Positions 37,341 through 48,836 are shown, counted from the stretch's first letter. The stretch: 64,000 nt of DNA from Cyathus striatus (GCA_025738555.1 JAOVFP010000014.1:1426001-1490000), one strand, 5' to 3'. Notes: generated by a model not told the origin, from the letters alone. A program made the numbers and translations.

Positions 37341-40300
37341 AACCTCCAACAAATGATCTCAAGTGTGAACTCTTTGCAGGAAGAAGAGTATTGTGCAGAT
37401 TAGTGTAATGAACAAAGGCAATGATGATAGTGAATAAGGTTACCAGGAGGAACATCACATGAACTCAGATACAACTCCAGCCAATCAGGTTGAGATCTTA
37501 TCCAAGATCCTCAAATTACCATATCCAGTGGCTCAAATGTCCCTAATACCCAACTACCTTAAAGGTAGTGGGAATAATAAATTACACTGCTAATGACAGC
37601 AATGACTGTGCTAACTTCTCAATCATGAGACAATGCAAGTAATCCATTGTTTTCTTTACTACTAATATTTTTATCATAAAGCTAAAAGGAGTCATCTGCC
37701 AGAGAATACTGCAACCAATACTACTAATGGTATATACATTTCGAGATGAGCATAGTGCATAGTTTTAGTACTACATATTATATATGAGGGAGGAAATTTG
37801 ACCACTGCACAGTCTCCAATGCAGAAGGTGGAAGTAATCGAAGCACCAAGAAAGCTTCCAAAATCAAATAGTACCTGGTGGCTATGTATGCACAAATAGC
37901 AATAATACATGATATACCAGCAATAGAAGCTATTACCTTAAGGACTGGCCTGAACTTGGATATCATCATAGATGCCATGTCATCCATAATAACACAGGAA
38001 GATACAAGTAGAGGTGAAGCAGCTAATGCCAATACTGATATTTGCCATAGGTCCTTCTCCACTGTTGTAGGGAATTGTGAGCTCCATAAAATGCAATGGA
38101 CAAGACCTAAAACTGCCCCACCCAATGAAGATATAGAATTTTGTTTTATCACATAGTTCATCAACTTATTGGGATGTGGTTCATCGGCAGCAAAATATGT
38201 GGAAACTCTCCCTGTATAAACGGTTTTGGTGGTATTGATCACCATGTTATTTAATGGAATGAGGATGGGCCACTTCAAAAACATATTTGCTATCATTTCC
38301 AGAAGTCCCACTGTGCATAATGAGACAACTAGTGCTTCCAAGACTGCTTCTTTGATTGACCATAGTGCTCCATTAAGTGTTTTTAAGGGATGTAATACCC
38401 ACTGTATAAAATGATGAAAGGCAGCAAGATAGTCAATGCCAGAACTTTCGACATCTTTAATATCCCCTGTAACAGTCACTGTTTCAATGATCCATGAGTA
38501 TTCTACAGACATCATCTTAGGAGCTACTCATGGTCAGCAACTAATATCTGTGTTGTGTGTGCTCCTGTTTGAACATAAAAACTGTCCAAATAGATTGGAT
38601 ATTGGACATCAAGAGGTTTATGCCACTATATAATGCACAACATAAAAGTGCTGGAGATGACAGCAAGAGTTGCAACCTCTAGCTATGTCAAGGCCAGTCC
38701 TTGAGCATGCCTCCCAATGCACTGTATGACAAACCAGAGCACCTGTACAGCTAGAATAATCTTTGAGAGGCCATCTGCTTTACTTTTGTCTTGGATCTCT
38801 TCTTTCTTAATGTTAGGGAAGGTAATCTTTCCCTCTCAAAGCAAGGTCTCAAATCTCATGGGGCTTATAACTCCCTTATGATCCGCAGAGCATGAATGAA
38901 AACCCCCCATCTGAAGGAATTGTGCATGGTTCATGGTCCAATTGCACCCTTGATAGATACATAAGCCATGTACTGATTATTTATATGCAACTTCCATAAA
39001 ACACTTACCTGGGCTTATGTACATGTTGAAAATCTTTCTTGCACCAAGCAACTGTTGAACTTGGTGGTAGGTCCCCTGTTATAACTCGATGTGGATCTAA
39101 GGGTCCTAAATTCCCAAAATGGGATTGCATGTGATTGGTTTGCAAGCCAGTTTGAGGCTTTGAGCGGTGCTGTGGCAGATGGAAGCACACTTATATTCTC
39201 CCATGCATGTATTTATGTACTCTACATGGTACATACACTGGTTTTGTAAATAAATATATAGTGTATCAGTGATGTTAAACCTATGAGTTAACTAATGCTG
39301 CCAAGACAGACATTGAAAGCATAGTTGCTTTCGAATAAAATACAAAGAGAAAAATTGATAGTGATAGCATTACATGTTATGACTGTATTAAGCTGATTAC
39401 AAGCGCACGAGAGGTACAACTGGTTAAGTATTTTACTAGCTCGTTATGACATAGTTACAACATTCCAGGGCAGTAGTAAATATGTACTACTGTCACAATA
39501 GTAGTGATAGTACATACTTACTGCACATATGCCATGGTCAAGGTACGGTACAAATTTTAGAACTGACTAGCCGATCTTTTATGTGACATGATTTAAGTAG
39601 CATACTTAACATACAAGCAAGAACCAATATTACTCTAGTAAGTTAGTTTTCACTTATACAGATACTAAGTACAGTGGAAGTAGCACTCAGATAAGACTAA
39701 AAATTAAGAAAAACCCATATTTACTACCTCACAACATGTGTAAACATTACTGAGTGAAGAAAGTGAAAAAAATGGAAGAGAGAGCTTTACAATTAAATCA
39801 ATGACCTGTCCATGTTGTGTTCATGAGCATCCTATGTGTAAGTGCTTGTAAGCGCCTTCTTAGCTGTGCGGACTGGTTTGCTGATGGACACGTGTTTCAG
39901 GGTCAATGCTAAGCAAGTTATAACAGGGGACTATGGAAGGACTCTCAAATATCCCTACTAAGGTTGTTTCCAAAATGTTTGATTTTGGGGGTTATATGTC
40001 CAGACAAAAAATCAGTACTTTACACTCCCCCCCCCCTTCACCATGAATTCACATGAATTTCACATGAAAGGCAGAAATTCACATGAACTTCACATGAATA
40101 TCACCAATTTAGAGTATATTTCTCATGAAATTCACATGAAATTACATGAACTTCATGTGATTTTAAATATTTTCTAAAAAGCATAGGTTCATGAACTTTC
40201 ATGTATTTTAGGTGAAATTAAAGTGAAAATATAGTGAAATTCACATGAAAAATTGAGTGAAATTCATTCAAAAATATGGAGAAAATGAATTTATTTATTG

Positions 40301-40368
40301 ATCATGTGACTAATTTACATATTACAAAGCAACAATAATATTACATAATATCCCCCAACTTCCTGCCC

Positions 40369-40745
40369 TTGCACTCGATGTCCCATCCCTGCTTTCCCAC
40401 GCCTCCCGCTTCTCCGCTCGCTGTGCGCCTCATCCCGCTCGCTATCCCGCCCCTCCGCTCAATGCGCGCCTCATCCTACTCGCTATCCCCGCCCCTCCGC
40501 TCGCTGCGCACCCCTTCCTACTCGCTATCCCCGCCCCTCCGCTCGCTGTGCACCCCTTCCTACTCACTATCCCCGCCCTTCTGCTCGCTGTGCGCCCCAT
40601 CCCGCTCGTTATCCCGCCCTTCCGCTCGCTATCCCGCCCCCCGCTCGCTATTCCGCTCCCTGTGCACGTTGTGCGCTCTAACGCACTCGCTATCCTGCCC
40701 CTCCCGCCCCGCCATCCCGCCCCTCGCACTCGCTGTGCGCCTCCC
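40369..40745. repeat. CpG-rich ~41 bp tandem array in element E
   Basis: Units of the type CCCGCCCCTCCGCTCGCTGTGCG joined to CACCCCTTCCTACTCGCTAT, about eight in a row, with dense intact CpG in an otherwise AT-rich window. Followed by a purine-rich tract to about 40910. The 78-147 residue frames are repeat artefacts. Confidence 0.75.
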
Positions 40746-41048
40746 GCTTTCCCGCGCTCTTGTTGTTACTGTATTGGTTCTTGATAGAGAAAGAGGAGGA
40801 GGGAAGGAGTGAAATAGGGGAGGAATGAGGGTGGAAGGATAAGAGAGTGGAAGGGAGGAAGGAGAGAGGGGGAGAGGGAGGGAGGAGAGGGAGGGGAGAA
40901 GGAGTGAATGATAGTGATGTGGCAAGAAGCAAGAATCAACAATGGTGCGACGTGTTTTGGTCATGTGATATGTCAATCATGTGACAAAGTATTAGAAAGC
41001 GGAGGGTTGATGGGGGTATATAGTGTGGGAAATAACTTTTCTATACAA

Positions 41049-41137
41049 GTTCTTATGGTGTAGTGGTTAATTGCTGAACTGTGGGAAAAACTATTAGTCA
41101 TCACTCGGAGGCTGTTGGTTCAATTCTGACTGGAGTC
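41049..41137 (+). other. tRNA-like sequence in element E
   Basis: A perfect A box TGGTGTAGTGG (41056-41066) and a near-perfect B box GGTTCAATTCT (41117-41127), 50 bp apart. The T-arm GTTGG-TTCAATT-CTGAC pairs with wobbles. The 5' half (TTCTTATGGTGTAGTGGTTA) resembles glutamine tRNA. The acceptor stem pairs poorly and no clear anticodon arm forms, unless an intron lies in it. Probably a tRNA-derived piece carried by the transposon; it may still act as a Pol III promoter. Confidence 0.45.
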
Positions 41138-41805
41138 ATTATTTACTATGTACATTTATTTTTATTATTAGTAAGCAACACCATGAAATACAATTGAAGC
41201 TCATTACTATTGTATAAGCTCCATGTGAATTCCTGGTGAAATTTATGTGAACTTCACCAAGTGACATGAAAATTTGGTGAAAATTTTCATGTGAAGATCA
41301 AGTGAATTATTCACCTGAATTCACATGAATTGGTGAAGTTCATGCGAAATTCATGTGAAATTCAGGTGAAATTATTAGCAGTGTTCTCACTGAAATTCAG
41401 CAAAAATAATGCGAAAAAGTTCACCTAAATTTCACATGAACTTCACATGAACTTCACCAATTCATGTGAATTTCATGTGAAATTCACATGTAAGGGGGGG
41501 GGGAGCGTAAAGAGCTCCAAAAAATCACAAAATTTGAGGAAATATGTCTGGAGAGCGCCTAGGGTACCAGCTGGGGCCGAAATATGTCTAGATTTCAGGT
41601 TCTAACCTCAAAAAAACACTATTCATCATTATCTTCATGTTTTTTTTGTGATTTTTGCATGAAATGGCACTTTCTAGACTCTAGAGCAACTCTAGAGAGA
41701 CCAGGGATGTTGGAGGGCTGCATGCAACATGTATATAGTGTAATATACCATACAAGAAAATGAGTTAACTACTGATGAACATACCAACACACTAATCTTC
41801 GCTAT

Positions 41806-42456
41806 TTAAGCATCTAAGCCCACTCTAGGTCCCCTTGCATTAAAAATCTTGACTGCTGCAGTGAGCTTTCTTTCCTGCACGATAAGGTCTTGGAACACAG
41901 ACATGTAATATCCATTATCCAAGGCTGGACCTCCATTTTGTTGGATTGTAATGACAGAAGGGAGGACCACCATGAATTGGATAGAAGGGACATGTTGAAA
42001 ATAGTGTGTATTGAGAAGCATTGTTGCTTGTGGTGTAGCATTGAAATGATTGATGCCATTGGAAGTATATAGTCGAGTATTTCATGGATAAAGGCATTGG
42101 AACCTGGAAGTAGTCTCCCTCTCTCTCATGGCGGTATAGAGAGCTCGGATTCTGGTAATATGGATAGGCATTTTAGATGTAATTGGATTCAAATATACTG
42201 TCACATACCGATCCATTCATTTTCAATAAATTCCAAAGAATCTTCACCAATCACAATGGGATCATCTTTCATGAGAGGCTGTAGACTTGTTTACCAGGTT
42301 ATATTTGAGATAGTTGATTGATACTAAATAAAATGTTGCTTCGGTGAAAGAGAAAGGAAGTTTGTGTGTTGGTGTCACAACCTGCGCCCCTATTGATAAT
42401 GTGTTATGATATTTCCCGACATTTCTGAGATGCTCAATAACTGTTAACAATAACAA
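41806..42456 (-). pseudogene. Decayed coding segment inside insertion F, unknown
   Basis: Two protein-like minus-strand frames, 42456-42262 (with HKLPFSFTEATFYLVSI) and 42021-41806 (with IQQNGGPALDNGYYMSVFQD), are separated by a stretch with several stops. They may belong to one element-encoded or captured gene. No family is recognised. Confidence 0.3.
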
Positions 42457-42477
42457 ATGCTATAACAAAATGTTGAG

Positions 42478-42556
42478 GTCACAAGGGTTCAAACTCGTGT
42501 TCTGAAAAATTCTGTCATTCCAGTTACAAATTGTACCAATGGACTATATGTCCGGA
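42478..42556 (-). other. tRNA-like relic in insertion F
   Basis: On the minus strand, an A-box-like TAGTCCATTGG is followed about 50 nt later by the B-box-like GAGTTTGAACCC, whose flanks (ACGAG/CTTGT) can pair as a T-stem. The acceptor stem does not form. A decayed tRNA-derived sequence. Confidence 0.35.
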
Positions 42557-43095
42557 TAATAATACAAGTTACAGGCTTGTCCTTAGCTCATGTCTGGACA
42601 AACATACCAAGAGAAACGCCCGGAGAGCCCCAAATCTGTCTGGATTGCACCTAACTTCCGGGGCCTATGGCCCTGGTATATGTCCAGATGGGCAAAAAAC
42701 CTTAGTAGGGATAATCGAGGGTCCTACTATGGACTCTGTCGAACTGCCCATGTAAGGACAAGTTCAGGAGTCATCAAACTAGCATACATAATTTTAAGCT
42801 TTCTCCAGAAGGCTTTCCAGTCTTCCTCTTCTGGATCAGGTACGTTTGGATGTATGGAAACCCATGTGCAGAGAAAAAGGGTTGAGAGGCAGCTCCATAG
42901 AATATCCAGTACGGAGCGCTGATTGCAACTGCAAAGCACTGTGGAACCATCCTGCAATTGTGTGTCTAAAGATAAAAGCGATACTGCAGCAGATGTGGTA
43001 TAATTTGCAGTCACAGCTGGAATAGGTGAGGCATCAGCAGGCTGCAATGACAGTGCATGACAAAATACAAAGTAAAATAGGATGTGTATAAGCAT

Positions 43096-43849
43096 TGTAT
43101 GATCTTGAAGTGGTGATGATAGGAGCTCAGAGAAATGTGTGTAGAGTTTGGATACACTCGCGCAAATTCATGGGCTATATTTAACTGTGGTTCAGTGCAC
43201 CATGATCACTAATGATGTGATTTCCTGACTCGGAAATAAAACTTGAGAGCCAATTTTCTCACATATAGAAGAACTATGACTAGTTGACTCATGTAAGCGC
43301 AATGCAGCTTCAATGCGGTTCTCATTGCCTCACCCAGCCTCCCCAGATATGTGATTGACTTACTGGGGTAATGATCTGAACCTGATAAACATGGCAATGG
43401 ACTGGTCTGTCGCTAATTCTATATGGGAAGTGCCTACACTGTGAACCAGCTTCAAAGTGTCATATATAAAGAGACAATAAGTATATGCACTCAGTGTACA
43501 AAGGTGAAGTATACAGCGCTTATATCTGAAACAAGAAGGATTGCAAGCTGCGGAAACTTGAGGCTGGACATAAACGTTTATACCATGCATAGAACAATTA
43601 TGACTGTAGTCGAAGCAACATAGCAAAAAGCCAGAGCCACAGACCTCAGATGTAAGTGGAAGATCTATGGCGCACAATCGACGATAGTGCTCCTTTCGGA
43701 TCACCACAGGCTGGTTGGCTAAGGACGGATGGAAGAATTTCCTAGTATAGATTGTGACCATAGTCAAAGCTGCAAAGCAAATGGCCACAAAGCATCACAC
43801 ACAGATCTGATGCAGATGATCAACGGCATACGATGGTGCTGCTTCTAAT
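43096..43849. other. Spacer upstream of M3; nothing firmly coding
   Basis: A minus-strand frame of 142 residues (43360-43788) is cysteine-rich but has no family resemblance, no paralog in the window and no splice context; treated as chance. Confidence 0.35.
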
Positions 43850-44419
43850 TGCTACAGCTATCACACCACTGGATGATCGCATCTCATGTACATAGTCAAT
43901 CATCCACCCTAAGGCAAGCAATGCTTTCCAGTCAACAAGCATCATCGCGCACTCAGCTCACATGCCCCATGTCCTGTGCTAACATTCAACATAAATGCAT
44001 GTACAGCATGCGGCCCCTCCCTCTTCCCTCCCCTCTCTGCCCAGCTAACACCTTTAAACGAGACAACAGATATACACCCCAAGGCCATAATCACAACATA
44101 CATCCACCATCAAGTAAGATGACAGCGGTAGCTGTATCTCTCTGCTCTCCCCCGTCAAGCGAGAAGCTAGGCTACTTCACACGAGCGAGCGAAGCAGAGC
44201 AGTCACCAACCACCCTCCTCACGAGCTGCAGTTGACATATCCCATCCCAACAAGGGTACCAACATATTCCCTTCACATCATCCAGCCAGACACGTCACAG
44301 CGAGTGGTGTCAGCCAATTTGATCGCAAATTGCTCAGGATAAATGAGTGCTAGTGATCCTGATTCTCCACCAAAAAAATGAGTGCCATTTTTATAAGGCA
44401 TATTCAGTAAATGTAATGG

Positions 44420-45075
44420 AGTGGTGATCATTGGCACTCATTTATCTATTGCTATTGACAACTAGGGGATTATATTAGTATAGTATGAGGACACTCAAAA
44501 GTGATCATTTTAAGAATATTAGAAGGTGATCATTGGCACTCATTTATGTATTGTTGTTGATTACTAGGGAACTATATTAGTATAGTATGGAGGCACTCAA
44601 AAGTGATCATTTGAAGAATATTAGATGGTGATCATTGGCACTCATTTATGTATTGTTGTTGATTACTAGGGAACTATATTAGTATAGTATGGAGGCACTC
44701 AAAAGTGATCATTTGAAGAATATTAGAAGGTAATCATTGGCACTCATTTATGTATTGGTATTGACTACTAGGGGATTATATTAGTATAGTATGGGGACAC
44801 TCAAAAGTGATCATTTTAAGAATATTAGAAGGTGATCATTGGCACTCATTTATGTATTGTTGTTGATTACTAGGGAATTATATTAGTATAGTATGGAGGC
44901 ACTCAAAAGTGATCATTTTGAGAGCATTAGGAGGTGATCATTGGCACTCATTTATATATTATGGTGTTTATTACTAGGGGATAGTATTAGTATAGAATGA
45001 GGGCACTCAAAAGTGATCATTTGATGAATATTAGGAGGTGATCATTGGCACTCATTTATGTATTGCTATTACTGA
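44420..45075 (+). repeat. ~102 bp tandem repeat, about seven copies, in H2
   Basis: Each unit contains GTGATCATTGGCACTCATTT and ends with CACTCAAAAGTGATCATTT. Starts recur near 44421, 44527, 44630, 44732, 44833, 44935 and 45038. The inverted single unit lies at about 45310-45450. Confidence 0.85.
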
Positions 45076-45084
45076 TTACTAGTT

Positions 45085-45300
45085 GATCTGCGCTTCGCAT
45101 ATTTCCCACGCTTCGCATTTGTCACATACTTCCCGTGTGTCACGTTGGTCACACATATTCCCGCGCCTCATATTTTCCCGTGCATCGCATTTGTCACATA
45201 CTTCACGTGCATCACATTGGTCACATATATTCCCGCGCCTCGTGTTTTTCCCATGCATCACATCTATCACGTACCTCACGCGCGTCACGCGAAGCGCAGA
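45085..45300 (+). repeat. GTCACA/TTCCCGCGC block in H2
   Basis: Short counterpart of the inner arrays of H1 and H3. It is bounded by CTGCGCTTCGC and GCGAAGCGCAG, an inverted pair that closes the block. Confidence 0.65.
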
Positions 45301-46615
45301 TCAACTAGTAATCAGTAATAGCAATACATAAATGAGTGCCAATGATCACCTTCTAATATTCTTAAAATGATCACTTTTGAGTGTCCTCATACTATACTAA
45401 TATAATCCCCTAGTTGTCAATAGCAATAGATAAATGAGTGCCAATGATCACCACTCCATTACATTTACTGAATATGCCTTATAAAAATGGCACTCATTTT
45501 TTTGGTGGAGAATCAGGATCACTAGCACTCATTTTTCCTGAGCAATTTGTGATCAAATTGGCTGACACTTGTATCGCAGCCTATCCCAACCCAACCCCCC
45601 AGCCACCCAACACCCCCCCTCCTCCCCCACCCCCCCAAAAAGAAAAGAACTCACTAAGCTCAACATGCTTAGAATCAACAACACTAGCCAACACAGCCTG
45701 TCTCATTGTCATCGCTTCAGTACCCCCCCCTCCTCCTCCCACTCCTCCCAGTGTACTAGCCCCCTCAGGGAGAGGAAGCGGGAGAGGGAGAGGAGTAGAT
45801 TCTTCCTCCTCAAGTTCAGCTTCGACTTCTGCTTCCGTGTTGTCGTTGTCTAAGTCTTCTGATTCTGGGAAGGGAAAGGGGTATGATGATGATGGGGATT
45901 CTATGTCTGTTGAGGGGGTGTCAGTGAATCATAAGGAAGGGGAAGAAAGAAAAGAGTAAAGAGAAGAAAATAAAACATACATTGCCCAACAGGCCTCCTA
46001 GTCCTCTTCGGACTCTCAACTTTCCCCCTCTCAATAACCCTCTTAACAACTCTCTCAACCTCCCTCTCCTCCCCCCCATCCCTATTAGGCATGAGCATAA
46101 CTTTCCTCACCTTCCTCCCTCCTCCACTTCCTCCCTGTCTGCGGCGCACATGTTTCGCAGGGGACCCCCTGTTTGGCAAGTGCTTGGAAGGCTGCTGTAT
46201 AGTGGGTTGTTATGTGCATTGCTGGGTGGGGTGGTAAGAGATAAGGCCCAGTCAAAAGTCACGCAGGCCTGGTCCGGCAACATCCAGAAATTACAGTTGC
46301 ATCTGACGTTCTGTAATTTTCGGATTTTTTCTTGATTTTGATATCTTTTCTGGATTGAAAACGGTTCTCAACAGTTCTCAACCATTTTTATCTGACACAA
46401 TACACATATTCACATTACAATAATTTCAGTTTATTACAGTAATGTACAGGAATTAACAGATTCATCTGTACACTATGGATACTCGATACCACTTAGAAAA
46501 AATACATAACATCCCACCTAATAGCCATGATAGGCCCAAGAAAATACAACACTATGATGTACCAAGAAGTGGAAACCATGGAAAATGACTAAAGCTATTA
46601 AAAAGCAGATAATTG

Positions 46616-48828
46616 CAGTAATTTACACTCCCCCAAGAGGTCTGTACGGATCTGTACGGATCCGCACAGATCCGTACGGAATCCGCACGGAATCCGAAAA
46701 TTCCGTATGGATCCGTGCAGATTCCGTGCAGATCCGTACAGACCCGTACAGACCTGTATAGATACCATACAGAATTTATATAGTGGTTATTATTATTATT
46801 AGAAGTGATTATTCTATATGGATTCCATACATATTCTGCATGGATTCTGTGTGGATTCATGCATTGCTGCTTTGTCACAGGTGTCAAGTGTGACACTACA
46901 CAAAATCTGTGATACACTCAATATATAGTATCATGCTCAATGCATAGTGTCATGCTTAATGTATAGTGTCACACTCAACACTTAGTATTACACTTAATGT
47001 ATAGTTTCATGCTTAATGCATAGTGTCACACTCAACACTTAGTATCACACTTAATGTATAGTGTCATGCTTAATGCATAGTGTCACACTCAATGCATAGT
47101 GTCATGCTTAATGCAGAGTGTCACACTCAACACTTAGTATCATGCTTAACCCTTAGTGTCACACTCAACACTTAGTATCACACTTAACCCTTAGTGTCAC
47201 ACTCAACCCTTAGTGTCACACTTAATGCAGAGTGTCACACTCAATGCTTAGTGTCACACTCAATGCTTAGTGTCACACTCAACACTTAGTGTCACACTCA
47301 ATGCATAGTGTCACACTCAATGCTTAGTGTCATGCTGAACTCTTAGTGTCACACTCAATGCTTAGTGTCACGCTGAACTCTTAGTGTCACACTCAACCCT
47401 CAGTGTCACACTCAACCCTCAGTGTCACACTCAACCCTCAGTGTCACACTCAATGCTTAGTGTCACACTGAACACTTAGTGTCATGCTCAATGCTTAGTG
47501 TGACGCTCAACTCTTAGTATCATGCTAAACCCTTAGTGTCACAATAACTGCGGAGTGTCACACTCAACGCTTAGCATCACACTCAACGCTTAGTATCATG
47601 CTTAACCCTTAGTGTCACACTCAACACTTAGTGTCACACTTACTGCAGAGTGTCACACTCAATGCTTAGTGTCACACTCAACACTTAGCGTCACACTCAA
47701 CCCTTAGTGTCATGCTTACTGCAGAGTGTCACACTCAACACTTAGTGTCACACTCAACCCTTAGTATCATGCTTAACCCTTAGTGTCACACTCAACACTT
47801 AGTGTCACGCTTAACCCTTAGTGTCACACTCAACACTTAGTATCACACTCAACCCTTAGCGTCACACTTAATGCAGAGTGTCACACTCAATGCTTAGTGT
47901 CACACTCAACACTTAGCGTCACACTCAACCCTTAGTGTCACGCTTAACACTTAGTGTCACACTCAACACTTAGTGTCACACTCAATGCATAGTGTCACAC
48001 TCAATGCTTAGTGTCATGCTGAACTCTTAGTGTCACACTCAATGCTTAGTGTCACGCTGAACTCTTAGTGTCACACTCAACCCTCAGTGTCACACTCAAC
48101 ACTTAGCGTCACACTCAACCCTTAGTGTCACGCTTACTGCAGAGTGTCACACTCAATGCTTAGTGTCACACTCAACACTTAGTGTCACACTCAACCCTTA
48201 GTATCATGCTTAACCCTTAGTGTCACACTCAACACTTAGTGTCACGCTTAACCCTTAGTGTCACACTCAACACTTAGTGTCACACTCAACCCTTAGCGTC
48301 ACACTTAATGCAGAGTGTCACACTCAATGCTTAGTGTCGCACTCAATACTTAGTGTCACACTCAACGCTTAGTGTCACGCTTAACCCTTAGTGTCACACT
48401 CAATGCATAGTGTCACACTTAACCCTTAGTATCACACTCAACACTTAGTGTCACAATCAATGTATAGTGTCACGCTTAACCCTTAGTGTCACGCTTAACT
48501 CTCAGTGTCATGCTTAACTCTTAGTGTCACGCTTAATGCAGAGTGTCACACTTAGTGCTTAGTATCACACTATTTTCTATTCTAATTTTCCATAAGGAAA
48601 TAAGTATAATAAGATTCTGTACAGAATTTTTCAGGTCTGTAATGCGGAATTCTGCGGAATCTGCACGGAATTTTTGATTCTGTGCGGAATCTGTGCAGAA
48701 TCTGTACAGACCCAAAAAAACCTCTGCCAAAAAGAAAAAAGTCTGTGCAGATTCCGCACAGATTCTGAAAATTCCATACGGATTCCGTGCGGATCCGTAC
48801 AGAACACCTGGCTAAGTGTAAAGAGCTC
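46616..48828 (-). mobile_element. Element D: satellite-filled TIR element with exact 8 bp TSD
   Basis: Ends CAGTAATTTACACTCCCCCA and, reverse complemented, GAGCTCTTTACACTTAGCCA. Exact flanks GATAATTG at 46608-46615 and 48829-48836. CCGTACGGA/CCGTGCGGA zones (46640-46870, 48610-48805) bracket a 1.7 kb satellite. It is the inverted counterpart of element C and is nested in L1. No protein is encoded. Confidence 0.9.
46880..48570 (-). repeat. 19 bp satellite in element D
   Basis: Plus-strand units AGTGTCACACTCAACRCTT and variants, the reverse complement of the element C satellite. Variation is mostly at CpG/TpG/CpA positions. Non-coding. Confidence 0.9.
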
Positions 48829-48836
48829 GATAATTG

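Larger units (their letters stand above)
40013..41517. mobile_element. Element E: 1.5 kb TIR element with 8 bp TSD
   Basis: Ends CAGTACTTTACACTCCCCCC and, reverse complemented, GAGCTCTTTACGCTCCCCCC. Exact 8 bp flanks CAAAAAAT at 40005-40012 and 41518-41525. Both subterminal zones (40036-40260, 41216-41490) carry AATTTCACATGAA-type motifs in both orientations. The middle holds a CpG-rich tandem array and a tRNA-like segment. The CAG ends with an 8 bp duplication are hAT-like; the termini match C and D. Confidence 0.85.
39061..42735. mobile_element. Composite insertion F in M3 exon 1
   Basis: CTGTTGAAC (39052-39060) and CTGTCGAAC (42736-42744) flank it; M1 and M2 have the uninterrupted codons. 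Ends: TTGGTGGTAGGTCCC and, reverse complemented, GAGTCCATAGTAGGACCC, sharing GTAGGWCCC. An inverted copy of the left end (AGTTATAACAGGGGACTATGG, ~39918-39938) and a further inverted pair (TATCCCTACTAAGGTT near 39953 against AACCTTAGTAGGGATA near 42700) show that more than one element is stacked here. E is nested at 40013-41517. A decayed frame (41806-42456, -) and a tRNA-like relic lie in the right part. Confidence 0.75.
37778..43095 (-). pseudogene. M3: membrane protein paralog disrupted by a 3.7 kb insertion
   Basis: Exon 1 starts at 43095 (MLIHILFYFVFCHALSLQ) and runs to 42736, where element F interrupts it after ELVLTWAVRQ; it resumes at 39060 and ends at the intron 1 donor near 39012. 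Exon 2 (~38955-38530) carries three nonsense changes relative to M1: CGA to TGA after the DTLL motif, CAG to TAG in ALTQLEV, and TGG to TAG at WWHKP. The second donor is changed from CGTGAG to CATGAG. Exon 3 (38515-37778) is still open for 245 residues, from EYSWIIETV to the canonical [15 protein letters not shown]. All four substitutions are C-to-T or G-to-A. Confidence 0.85.
44302..45572. mobile_element. Element H2: small asymmetric member of the GTGTCAGCC family
   Basis: Ends GAGTGGTGTCAGCCAATTTG and, reverse complemented, ACAAGTGTCAGCCAATTTG. Flanks GTCACAGC (44294-44301) and ATCGCAGC (45573-45580) agree at 6 of 8 positions. The left arm carries a seven-copy ~102 bp array; the right arm has only about one unit of it. 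The centre is a short GTCACA/TTCCCGCGC block. No protein. Confidence 0.75.
43850..46239 (-). pseudogene. P3: INO80-subunit-like pseudogene, 3' part
   Basis: Recognisable on the minus strand are RKVMLMPNRDGGEEREVERV and KVESPKRTRRPVGQCM (46130-45980), the acidic/serine exon (45900-45780) and MTMRQAVLASVVDSKHVELS ending at a donor near 45655. The intron behind it is split by H2 (44302-45572) and continues at 43850-44301, where it aligns to 10500-10680 in P1. The 5' side is cut at 46240 by element L1; its continuation is P4 at 60311-60605. Later exons are absent. Confidence 0.6.

Noticed and set aside
40369..40976. Frames of 78-147 residues in the CpG array and the purine tract behind it
   Set aside because: Tandem-repeat artefacts of Ser/Pro/Arg or Leu/Ser composition; open on both strands.
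43360..43788. 142-residue frame upstream of M3
   Set aside because: No family, paralog or splice context; composition fits chance.
45438..45959. 173-residue plus-strand Pro/Ser frame
   Set aside because: Antisense shadow of the acidic/serine exon of pseudogene P3 running into element H2.
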